From JBCBSZ01 sp039185015 (GTDB taxonomy: Bacteria; Actinomycetota; Acidimicrobiia; Acidimicrobiales; Poriferisodalaceae), in NCBI GenBank assembly GCA_039185015.1, contig JBCDAU010000004.1:62001-126000 (forward strand): a stretch of DNA of 64,000 nucleotides. The letters run 5' to 3'. Made by a program: the position numbers and the translations under genes. The notes beneath the pieces were generated by a model that saw nothing but the letters and a program-made list of their open reading frames with translations, had not been told where the DNA came from and ran no database searches. Positions 42,755 through 49,797 of this stretch are shown here, piece after piece; the stretch's first letter is position 1; the number at the start of each line of letters is the position of its first letter.

Positions 42755-42904
42755 ACGTAGTCAGGGAGTGACATTCGCCGCAACGCGAACCCGTCAGCAC
42801 GCGAGCGTACTTCGCACCGTTCGTGAGGGGCCACCACCCCATGGGAGGTCTTCGGGGGACCTTCGCCCCTGTGGTGGTCCCGGGCGGGGCGAGACCATGA
42901 CGAC

Positions 42905-43291
42905 ATGCCTGCGACCCAGATCTCCGACGTCATGCAGCCGGCCCCGACCTCGGTCCCCGGCTCCACCACCGTCCGCGCCGCGGCCGAGGTGTTGGTGCTC
43001 GGTGAGATCGGTTCGGTCGTCGTCCGCCACCACGGCGCGATGTCGGGCCTCGTGACCGAGCGCGACATCGTCCGAGCGCTCGCCGAGGGCGAGGACCCCG
43101 ACGAGCTCCGGGTCGAGGACCTGATGACCCTCGACCTCGAGACCGTCGCGCCGGACACGACCGTCGAGGAGGCCGCCCAGGTCATGATCGACGGCGGCAT
43201 CCGCCACCTCCCGGTCGTCGACGACGGCGTGGTGGTCGGCGTGGTGTCGATCCGCGACGTGCTCGCGAACCACCGAGCCGCCTCGGTCTGA
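42905..43291 (+). CDS. Tandem CBS-domain protein
   Basis: 128 aa made of two CBS domains: SDVMQPAPTSVPGSTTVRAAAEVLVLGEIGSVVV ... GLVTERDIVRALAEGEDP, and DLMTLDLETVAPDTTVEEAAQVMIDGGIRHLPVVDDG ... GVVSIRDVL. The pair forms a Bateman module that binds adenine nucleotides. Stand-alone proteins of this size occur widely in actinobacteria and act as energy sensors for partners that are not obvious from the neighbours. Confidence 0.92.
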   Translation: MPATQISDVMQPAPTSVPGSTTVRAAAEVLVLGEIGSVVVRHHGAMSGLVTERDIVRALAEGEDPDELRVEDLMTLDLETVAPDTTVEEAAQVMIDGGIRHLPVVDDGVVVGVVSIRDVLANHRAASV

Positions 43292-43368
43292 GCGGGCTGC
43301 GACCGGAGCGCTCGCGCGTCGGCGCTCGACGCCCGGCCCGTCGACGGAGGTGCGACACTGGCCGCATC

Positions 43369-44124
43369 GTGTCCGACGGCGCCGCTCCCCTCCGCCTCCA
43401 GGCGTGCCTCAACGGCGCCCGCGCGGTCGACGATCACCCGGCGCTCCCCGTCCGGCCGCGAGCGGTGGCCGATGACGGTCGGCGCTGCCTCGTCGCCGGT
43501 GCCGACGGGCTCCACGTGCATCCCCGCGACGAGGCGGGTCGAGAGTCGCTCGATGGCGACGCCATCGGCCGCACCGTGCTCGCGATCCGGCGGGTCGCTC
43601 CCGACACCGAGGTCTCGGTGTCGACGGGCGCCTGGATCGAACCGGACCCGGTCCGGCGCCTCGGCCGGATCCGGCGGTGGGAGCACCGACCGGACGTCGC
43701 CTCGGTCAACCTCTCGGAGCGAGGCGCCGCGGAGGTGGCCGAGACCCTGATCGACCTCGGGATCGGCGTCGAGGCCGGCATCTGGTCGTTGGCCGACGTC
43801 GACCTCCTCGTCGCCGGCGGTCTCGCCTCCCGCTGCCACCGACTCCTGATCGAAGCGGTCGGCGGTCAGCCGCCCGTCGCCGCGATCGGGCTCGTCGACG
43901 CCGTGCTCGCCGCGCTCGACGACGTCGGTGCCACCGGACCCCGGCTGGTGCACGGCTCCGGGCGGTCGACCTGGCCGGTGCTCGAGCGGGCGCTCGCCCT
44001 CGGACACGCCACGCGCATCGGGCTCGAGGACACGCGGCGGCTCCCCGACGGCCGGCCGGCCGCGTCCAACGCCGAGCTCGTCAGCGCGGCAATGCGGCTG
44101 GTGCCGCGACCGCAGACGGCCTGA
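43369..44124 (+). CDS. BKACE (DUF849) beta-keto acid cleavage enzyme family
   Basis: 251 aa from GTG 43369. LQACLNGARAVDDHPALP at the start, the zinc-binding HVHPRDEAG (two His, about 49-51) and the C-terminal IGLEDTRRLPDGRPAASNAELV are the family markers. The family condenses or cleaves beta-keto acids with acetyl-CoA (Kce-like); this member is shorter than the usual 270-310 residues. The specific substrate is not evident. Its last 44 bases overlap the convergent phnM 3' end. Confidence 0.88.
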   Translation: MSDGAAPLRLQACLNGARAVDDHPALPVRPRAVADDGRRCLVAGADGLHVHPRDEAGRESLDGDAIGRTVLAIRRVAPDTEVSVSTGAWIEPDPVRRLGRIRRWEHRPDVASVNLSERGAAEVAETLIDLGIGVEAGIWSLADVDLLVAGGLASRCHRLLIEAVGGQPPVAAIGLVDAVLAALDDVGATGPRLVHGSGRSTWPVLERALALGHATRIGLEDTRRLPDGRPAASNAELVSAAMRLVPRPQTA

Positions 44125-45250
44125 CCGAGTAGGCGATCTCGCCGCCGGCCACGACGATCTCGGGCGAGCGAACCCTCGCCCCGGGATCCACGACGATCAC
44201 GTCGGCCCGCTGTCCGGCTTCCAGCCGGCCGCGGTCGTCCAGGCCGGCGGCGCGCGCGGGCCGCTCGGCGACGAGTGACCAGGCGCTCGCGACGTCGGTC
44301 AGCCCGCGATCCATCGCCACGAAGGGCGCCGCCAACAGCGAGCTGTAGTGGTAGTCGGACGCCAGGACGTCGACCGCCCCGGCGCTCACGGCGTCGGCGA
44401 CCGACAGGTTGCCCAGGTGGCTGCCGCCACGCACGAGGTTCGGTGCGCCCAGCAGGACGGACTGGCCGTGACCCCGGGCCGCGTGGGCGGCAGCGAGCGT
44501 GAACGGGAACTCGGCGATGCGCACACCCAACGCCGCGCTGGCGGCGACCTGCTCGGCGTCCGCGTCGTCATGGGAGGCGATCGGCACACCGGCGGTGTGC
44601 GCGGCGGCGACCAGCTCGGGCTCCTGCTCGAGCCCGGTGGGCCGCTGCTCGACGGCCCTCCTGGCGACGGCGAGCGCATCATCGGGTGACATGCCGGTGC
44701 GAGCCTGCACGCTCGCCGCCGTCCCGTCCGGAGCGTGGCCCGGGGGCGGGGCGTGGTCGTTGAGCGAGAGGAGCTCGATGGTGCCGTCGGCCAGCCACGC
44801 GAGCAGCTCGTCGAAGTCGTCGACGTTGCAGCGCTCGTGACGGACGTGGATGCGGGTGTCGACCCCGAGCACGGGCCGGAGCCGCCGCCAGGCCCCGATC
44901 ACCTCGCGCAGCCGCTCGCGGCTCCGCAGCCCGGGCTCGAAGCCATCGGTCAGCGAGAGGTAGGCGGTCGTGATGCCCGCAGCGAGCATCGCCCGGTCGT
45001 TCTCCACGAGCGCCGACTCGGCGGTCATCGGCGCCGACGGTCTCGGCGACAAGGCGCGCTCCACGGCGTCCCCGTGGAGGTCGACGATGCCGGGCAGCAC
45101 CCATCGACCGGCGACGTCCACCCGGTTCGACGACCGCGCCGCGTCCGGCTCGACCGCTGCGATCACCTCGCCCTCGATGACGAGGTCGGCGTCACGCAGG
45201 CCTCCCGGCGTGAGCACGGCGCCGCCGGACAGGACGAGAGGGTCGATCAC
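44081..45250 (-). CDS. phnM: Alpha-D-ribose 1-methylphosphonate 5-triphosphate diphosphatase-like (PhnM)
   Basis: 389 aa from GTG 45250, amidohydrolase fold. The PhnM hallmark HGDAVERALSPRPSAPM (about 59-75) supplies metal ligands; RHERCN, SLNDHAPP, SHDDADAEQ and ASDYHYSSLL follow in the right order. In C-P lyase pathways this enzyme removes pyrophosphate from ribose phosphonate triphosphate. No phnGHIJKL, phnE or phnP genes are near, so it is either an orphan piece of a pathway encoded elsewhere or has been recruited to another diphosphatase reaction. Confidence 0.88.
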   Translation of the reverse strand: MIDPLVLSGGAVLTPGGLRDADLVIEGEVIAAVEPDAARSSNRVDVAGRWVLPGIVDLHGDAVERALSPRPSAPMTAESALVENDRAMLAAGITTAYLSLTDGFEPGLRSRERLREVIGAWRRLRPVLGVDTRIHVRHERCNVDDFDELLAWLADGTIELLSLNDHAPPPGHAPDGTAASVQARTGMSPDDALAVARRAVEQRPTGLEQEPELVAAAHTAGVPIASHDDADAEQVAASAALGVRIAEFPFTLAAAHAARGHGQSVLLGAPNLVRGGSHLGNLSVADAVSAGAVDVLASDYHYSSLLAAPFVAMDRGLTDVASAWSLVAERPARAAGLDDRGRLEAGQRADVIVVDPGARVRSPEIVVAGGEIAYSVRPSAVAAPAALPR

Positions 45251-45359
45251 GGTCCACGAGTCTCGCCGACGGACCTGAACGGAGCGTTGCCGTTTCGAGG
45301 AATCGAGGCATCGACCGCCGAGCAGGTCCGGCCGAGCGCCCCGTGCCTAGGGTGACCGC

Positions 45360-46229
45360 ATGGCCGAACGCGCCACCCCGACGGCTGGCATCCACCTGCC
45401 CCAAGCCGGTCCGGCCGCCTCGGGCGCTGCGATGCACCGTGTCGCTCGACTCGCCGAGGAACTCGGGTTCGCCGACGTCTGGTTGAGCGACCACCTCGTG
45501 GTCCCCACCGGTGTCGACTATCCGCCGTCGGCGTGGGTCTACGAGCCGCTCACCGCGATGGCGTGGGTGGCCGCAGCCACCGAGCGGGCGCGGATCGGCA
45601 CGACCGTGCTCGTGCTCCCGATGCGCAACCCGCTCCACGTCGCCAAGTCGCTCGCGTCGATCGATCAGATGAGCGGCGGGCGTGTGGTCCTGGGCACGGC
45701 GGCGGGCTGGCTCGAGGCCGAGTTCGATGCCCTCGGCGTGCCGTACGACGAGCGGGGGCCACGCACCGACGAGGCGCTGGAGATGATCAGGCGCGCCTGG
45801 ACCGAGGACCACATCACCGCCGACTTCCCCGTGCACGGCGCCCGCTGGCGCTCCGTCCGCGCGCTCCCCCAACCCGCCGGCCACGTCCCGATCTGGATCG
45901 GGGGCCACGCCGAGGTGGCGATGCGTCGAGCGGTCACCGTCGGCGACGGTTGGCACGGGGCGTTCCTCTCACCGGCCGAGACCGAGTGGCGGGTCGAGCG
46001 GCTCCGCTCCGATCGTCCGGAGCCCGAGTTCGCCATCTCGATGCGCACGAGCTGGGACGCGCTGCTCGACGACCACGACGAGATCCTGGCCCAGCTCGAC
46101 CACTTCCTCGAGATCGGCGTCGACCACTTCGTCCCCGAGCCACGCCAGCGCACGGTCGACGACTACCTCCGCGCCACCGAGGCCCAGGCCGAGCTGTTCC
46201 GTCGAGCGGGGTTCTCGATGCGCACCTGA
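45360..46229 (+). CDS. LLM-class F420-dependent oxidoreductase
   Basis: 289 aa luciferase-like TIM barrel: LAEELGFADVWLSDHLVVPTG, TAMAWVAAATERARIGTTVLVLPMRNPLHVAKSLASIDQMSGGRVVLGTAAGWLEAEFDALGVP, WIGGHAEVAMRRAVTVGDGWHG. The pattern GAGWL/AAGWLEAEFDALGV is that of the F420-dependent branch common in actinobacteria. Substrate unknown. It diverges from phnM by 109 bases in which nothing else was seen. Confidence 0.9.
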   Translation: MAERATPTAGIHLPQAGPAASGAAMHRVARLAEELGFADVWLSDHLVVPTGVDYPPSAWVYEPLTAMAWVAAATERARIGTTVLVLPMRNPLHVAKSLASIDQMSGGRVVLGTAAGWLEAEFDALGVPYDERGPRTDEALEMIRRAWTEDHITADFPVHGARWRSVRALPQPAGHVPIWIGGHAEVAMRRAVTVGDGWHGAFLSPAETEWRVERLRSDRPEPEFAISMRTSWDALLDDHDEILAQLDHFLEIGVDHFVPEPRQRTVDDYLRATEAQAELFRRAGFSMRT

Positions 46230-46282
46230 GCATCGAGAAGTGGCCCGGAATCCGCGACGGCCCCGGCGTGGTTGCACCAGAC

Positions 46283-47035
46283 ATGACGACGACACGAGGA
46301 CGGGTCCGGGTCGAGGTGGGCACCAAGCGGGTGCGCGCGATGCTCGGCGGTCGCGTCCTCGCCGACTCGATCGAACCCCGGCTGGTCTGGGAGGTGCCGT
46401 ACTACCCGGCGTACTACCTGCCGGCCGAGGCGGTGGGCGGCGAGCTCCGACCCACGGGCGAGGTGAAGCGGTCGCCGAGTCGGGGCGACGGCCTCGTCCA
46501 CGACGTCGTGCTCGACGACGCCGTCGCTCCCGCCGGCGCGCTGACCTTCCCCGAGTCGCCGATCGAGGAGCTCCGCGGCCTGGTCCGCCTCGACTGGGAC
46601 GCCATGGACGCCTGGTTCGAGGAGGACGTCGAGGTCATCGTCCACCCTCGCGACCCGGGCACGAGGGTCGACGTGCTCCCGTCGTCCCGCCACGTCGAGA
46701 TCAGCGTCGACGGCGTCGCGTTGGCCGACTCCATCCGCCCGACGTTGCTCTTCGAGACGGGTCTGCCGAAGCGGCTGTACCTCCCGAAGTCCGACGTGCG
46801 CATGGACCTGCTCGTGCCGACCGACACGACCTCGGCCTGCCCCTACAAGGGTGTCGCCCGGTGGTGGTCGGTGGAGCTGCCGGACGGCACCGTCCACCCC
46901 GACCTCGCCTGGAGCTACCCGGCGCCGCTGCCCGAGTCGGCCGGGATCGACAACCTCGTCGCCTTCTACGACGAGCGGGTCGACGTCGTGATCGACGGCG
47001 AGCCCCAGGACCGTCCCCGGACCAAGTTCGCCTGA
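46283..47035 (+). CDS. Tandem DUF427 protein
   Basis: 250 aa. Two DUF427 copies are visible: residues about 5-115 (VRVEVGTKRVRAMLGGRVLADSIEPRLVWE..PAYYLPAEAV) and about 140-240 (VEISVDGVALADSIRPTLLFETGLPKRLYLPKSDVRMDLL...CPYKGVARWWSV). Only the second copy retains the family's CPYKG signature in full; the first has a diverged SPSRG at that place. DUF427 is found as a nucleotidyltransferase-like or stress-induced domain, without an agreed function. ATG 46283 is chosen over a GTG 15 bases upstream. Confidence 0.85.
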   Translation: MTTTRGRVRVEVGTKRVRAMLGGRVLADSIEPRLVWEVPYYPAYYLPAEAVGGELRPTGEVKRSPSRGDGLVHDVVLDDAVAPAGALTFPESPIEELRGLVRLDWDAMDAWFEEDVEVIVHPRDPGTRVDVLPSSRHVEISVDGVALADSIRPTLLFETGLPKRLYLPKSDVRMDLLVPTDTTSACPYKGVARWWSVELPDGTVHPDLAWSYPAPLPESAGIDNLVAFYDERVDVVIDGEPQDRPRTKFA

Positions 47036-47084
47036 CGCTCGTCCCCGCGGGGACGGCTCGGGAATCGAACCGTAGGCTCGCCGT

Positions 47085-48395
47085 GTGGGCGTGACCCGAT
47101 GTGCGTCGTGCGGGGCGACGATCGACGACACGGCGAGGTTCTGCCCGTCGTGCGGTGTCCCGACCAGCGACGCCGGCATCCAGGTCTCGGAGTCGACCGA
47201 GCGCCACCTCGCCGCCTCCCGCTCGGTCGTCGAGCAGCGACAGTCGTACCGGCCGTTCGTGTTCGGCGTCGCCGCGGTGGCGGTCGCGGCTGGAGCGCTG
47301 GCGATGAGTCGGTCGGACGGAACGATCGCCCCCACCGCCGAGGAGGCGACCACCACGACGATGGCGCCCGAGCTCTCGACGACCACGACGACGCCGTTCG
47401 AGCCACCACCCACGACCGCGCCAGCCGCCGAGCCCGGCGAACCGGTCGACGTGAGCGGGATGCCGGATGAGCTGCGGGACCGGTGGATCCTGCTCATCGA
47501 GCGGGACGAGCTGACCGCCGTCGATCTATCGACCGGGGAATCGGTCGAGATCACCGAACACGAGCTCGGACGGACCTTCCGGGTCTTCGAGTCCTCCGAT
47601 CGTGGCCTCGTCGTCGTCGACGAGCGCAGCGGCTCCGGCAAGCTGGTCGATTGGGACCTGACGTCCACGATCAGCCTCGGCGTCAACCTCTGGGCCGGTC
47701 GCTTCACGATGACCGACGAGACGATCTGGGTCGTGAGCGACGGGACCGAAGAGGTCTCCACGCTGGTGGCGATCGACGCCGACGGCGAGCGAACCGAGGT
47801 GCGCGACCTCCCGGCCTGGATCCAGCTCGTCGGGTCGACCGATGGCCGCGTCCTCCTCTCGACCTTCGTGTCACCCGGCGTCTACAGCGTCGGGCTGGAC
47901 GGCGAGCTCCGACGCTCCGGCGACGCGATCGCGACGATCGGTGGCGAGGACTGGTACGTCGAGTGGGCCTGCGACGACCAGCTCCGCTGCCGGAGCGAGC
48001 TCGTCGACCTCCGCACCGAGCGCCGCCAGCCGATCGACATCACGCTCTTCGGGGGTACCGAGCCGCTGCAACGCTCCGCCGACGGTCGCCGCCTCCTGCT
48101 CCGAGACTGGAGCGAGCCCCTCGGCGGGCTCATCGTCATCGACGCCGATGATCTGACCGTCCGTCCCATCCCCGGTCGGGCCTTCGACACCAGCAACATC
48201 ACCGCCGACGAGGACCTGCGCTTCGCGGTCTGGAGCCAGGCCGGGACCACCGGTCTGGTGATCGGGGACCTCACCAACGGCGCCGAGTGGGAGCTCCCCG
48301 TCACGCCGGGCGTGCTGCCGGTGCTGACCCCGCCGGGGTGGGAGCCACCGGTCGTGGTCGCCGAGGACCCGTCCGCCGAGGCGAGCGGCGCCTAG
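47085..48395 (+). CDS. Zinc-ribbon membrane protein with extracytoplasmic beta-propeller-like domain
   Basis: 436 aa from GTG 47085. A zinc ribbon at the N terminus (CASCGATIDDTARFCPSCG, two CxxC pairs), a membrane helix at about 57-75 (FVFGVAAVAVAAGALAM), a Thr/Pro-rich linker, and an extracytoplasmic part of repeated blades (TAVDLSTGESVEI, VVDERSGSGKLVDWDL, VAIDADGERTEVRD, LLLRDWSEPLGGLIVIDAD). The function of the family is unknown. The orientation places the ribbon in the cytoplasm and the repeats outside. Confidence 0.8.
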   Translation: MGVTRCASCGATIDDTARFCPSCGVPTSDAGIQVSESTERHLAASRSVVEQRQSYRPFVFGVAAVAVAAGALAMSRSDGTIAPTAEEATTTTMAPELSTTTTTPFEPPPTTAPAAEPGEPVDVSGMPDELRDRWILLIERDELTAVDLSTGESVEITEHELGRTFRVFESSDRGLVVVDERSGSGKLVDWDLTSTISLGVNLWAGRFTMTDETIWVVSDGTEEVSTLVAIDADGERTEVRDLPAWIQLVGSTDGRVLLSTFVSPGVYSVGLDGELRRSGDAIATIGGEDWYVEWACDDQLRCRSELVDLRTERRQPIDITLFGGTEPLQRSADGRRLLLRDWSEPLGGLIVIDADDLTVRPIPGRAFDTSNITADEDLRFAVWSQAGTTGLVIGDLTNGAEWELPVTPGVLPVLTPPGWEPPVVVAEDPSAEASGA

Positions 48396-48407
48396 GGTCG
48401 CCTCACG

Positions 48408-48902
48408 ATGAGGACCACCGGGCTCTACCCTCGACCCGTCGTGACCCCGTTGCAGCACGCCCGTCTGGAAGCCGAGATCCGGCTCCACGCGCCGTCGCCG
48501 CGGGTGTGGACGACGCTCACCGAGCGGATCGACGCCTGGTGGTGCGCGCCGATCCGGTCGACGGACGCCCAGGCGGTCCAACTCGACCTCCGGGTCGGCG
48601 GCATGCTCTTCGAGGATCTCGGCTCCGGCTCCGGGCTCGCCCGGGGCACCGTCGTCGAGGTCCGGCGGGGTGAGCGGGTCGCCTTCGACGGGGTCTTCGG
48701 TCTGCCCGGCGCGCTGTCCGGCACCGTCTCCTGGACGGTCAGCGAGAGCGAGGGTGACCGCAGCTTCGCCGTCGAGCAGCTCGCCCTCGGCGAGTTCGAA
48801 GAGGACCACCTCGCCGACCAGCGCCAGGCGTGGCGCACCCTGCTGGCTGCGTTCCGTCGCCAGGTCGACGGCACGATCTCACTGCCGAGCCTCGGGTCGT
48901 GA
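48408..48902 (+). CDS. SRPBCC (AHSA1-like) domain protein
   Basis: 164 aa helix-grip protein: LHAPSPRVWTTLTERIDAWWCAPIRSTDAQAVQLDLRVGGMLFEDL, GTVVEVRRGERVAFDG and the final helix DQRQAWRTLLAAFRRQVDG. The family binds small hydrophobic ligands or acts as a co-chaperone-like domain. A GTG at 48441 is an alternative start that would trim eleven unconserved residues. Its stop overlaps the next gene's GTG (GTGA). Confidence 0.8.
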   Translation: MRTTGLYPRPVVTPLQHARLEAEIRLHAPSPRVWTTLTERIDAWWCAPIRSTDAQAVQLDLRVGGMLFEDLGSGSGLARGTVVEVRRGERVAFDGVFGLPGALSGTVSWTVSESEGDRSFAVEQLALGEFEEDHLADQRQAWRTLLAAFRRQVDGTISLPSLGS

Positions 48903-49429
48903 TCTCTCGGCTGGTGTTCGGCGCCGGGGCGGGCGGGCTCGCCTGGACCTTCGCCGAGTACTGGCTGCACCGCGGACCCATGCACCGCGCCGGTGCCCGC
49001 GACCCGCTGGGCTCGGAGCACCGGGCCCACCACGTCGACCCCGCGGCGACCAGCGCGCTCGCTCGTACCGGCGGCGTCCTCGGACTCGCAACGCTGGGTT
49101 GGGTCGTCACCCGGCCGGCCCGTCGCCACCTCGGGTCCGGCGCCGACGGCCTCGCCATCGGGTGGGCCGTGGGGTACGCCGCCTACGACCGGTTGCACTG
49201 GAACGTCCATCACCGAGCGCCGTCGAGCGCCGACGACGCCCGACGGCGTCGGCATCTCGACCACCACGTCAACCCTCGCAGGAACTTCGGCGTCACCACC
49301 TCGGTCTGGGACCGCGCCTTCGGCACGTTCGTCGAGCCGGACGTCGTCCGCCTCCCCCGCCGGCTGGCTCCGGCGTGGTTGGTCGAGGAGCCCGGTCTCG
49401 CTCCCTCGATCGAGCTGCGCGCCGCCTGA
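48899..49429 (+). CDS. Fatty acid hydroxylase / sterol desaturase superfamily protein
   Basis: 176 aa from GTG 48899. The di-iron histidine clusters are all visible: EYWLHRGPMHR, SEHRAHHVDP, HWNVHHR and RHLDHHVNP. Two membrane segments at about 5-20 and 57-90 (ALARTGGVLGLATLGWVV, LAIGWAVGYAAYDRL). Such enzymes hydroxylate lipids or carotenoids (CrtZ-like) in the membrane. The substrate cannot be read off; CrtZ homologs are of similar size, so a carotenoid hydroxylase is possible but no crt cluster is nearby. The SRPBCC gene precedes it with GTGA overlap. Confidence 0.85.
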   Translation: MISRLVFGAGAGGLAWTFAEYWLHRGPMHRAGARDPLGSEHRAHHVDPAATSALARTGGVLGLATLGWVVTRPARRHLGSGADGLAIGWAVGYAAYDRLHWNVHHRAPSSADDARRRRHLDHHVNPRRNFGVTTSVWDRAFGTFVEPDVVRLPRRLAPAWLVEEPGLAPSIELRAA

Positions 49430-49559
49430 GCCCCAGGCGGCCCCTGCTCCTGGCTGAACCGGACGCGAACAGCGTTCGCGAGCTGGTCCTTGTCCGCCGG
49501 GTGCGGTCAGTCGACCGATAGGTTGGGGACCGGTCGATCGACACCCTGACCGGTCGGCC

Positions 49560-49566
49560 GAGAGGA
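49560..49566 (+). promoter_or_regulatory. Ribosome-binding site GAGAGGA of infA
   Basis: The purine run lies six bases before ATG 49573 and directly abuts another in-frame ATG at 49567; the spacing favours 49573 as the true start. It ends the 143-base gap after the hydroxylase gene, which also holds the inverted repeat CGCGAAC-N3-GTTCGCG at 49464-49480 (possible 5' UTR or terminator stem). Confidence 0.6.
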
Positions 49567-49572
49567 ATGTGT

Positions 49573-49797
49573 ATGCCGAAGCCGAAGGACGACGTGATCG
49601 TGCTCGACGGAGTGGCCAAGGAGGCCCTCCCGAACGCGATGTTCCGCGTCGAGCTCGACAATGGGCACGAGGTGCTCGCCCACATCTCCGGCAAGATGCG
49701 CCGGAGCCGAATCCGGGTCCTGCCCGGTGATCGCGTGCAGATCGAGATGTCGCCGTACGACCTCACTCGTGCACGTATGACCTACCGCTACAAGTAG
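49573..49797 (+). CDS. infA: Translation initiation factor IF-1
   Basis: 74 aa, OB-fold: GVAKEALPNAMFRVELDNGHEVLAHISGKMRRSRIRVLPGDRVQIEMSPYDLTRARMTYRYK, with the usual conserved positions for 30S A-site binding (broken here to under 20 consecutive residues: GHEVLAHISGKMRRSRIRV is the core). The C-terminal RYR/K end differs slightly from the common GRITYRYK. infA normally lies in the ribosomal protein operon before rpmJ; this gene stands alone between a hydroxylase gene and glgX, so it is either a relocated single copy or an additional paralog. The stop overlaps the convergent glgX 3' end by ten bases. Confidence 0.95.
   Translation: MPKPKDDVIVLDGVAKEALPNAMFRVELDNGHEVLAHISGKMRRSRIRVLPGDRVQIEMSPYDLTRARMTYRYK

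Noticed and set aside
44081..44124. BKACE/PhnM overlap as a frameshift or misread stop
   Set aside because: Both C-terminal ends carry family residues up to near the overlap, so the convergent 44-base overlap is accepted as real.
49464..49480. CGCGAAC-N3-GTTCGCG before infA as a LexA (SOS) box
   Set aside because: The actinobacterial SOS box has a 4-base spacer (GAAC-N4-GTTC); here it is 3 bases, and the infA or hydroxylase gene is not an expected SOS target.
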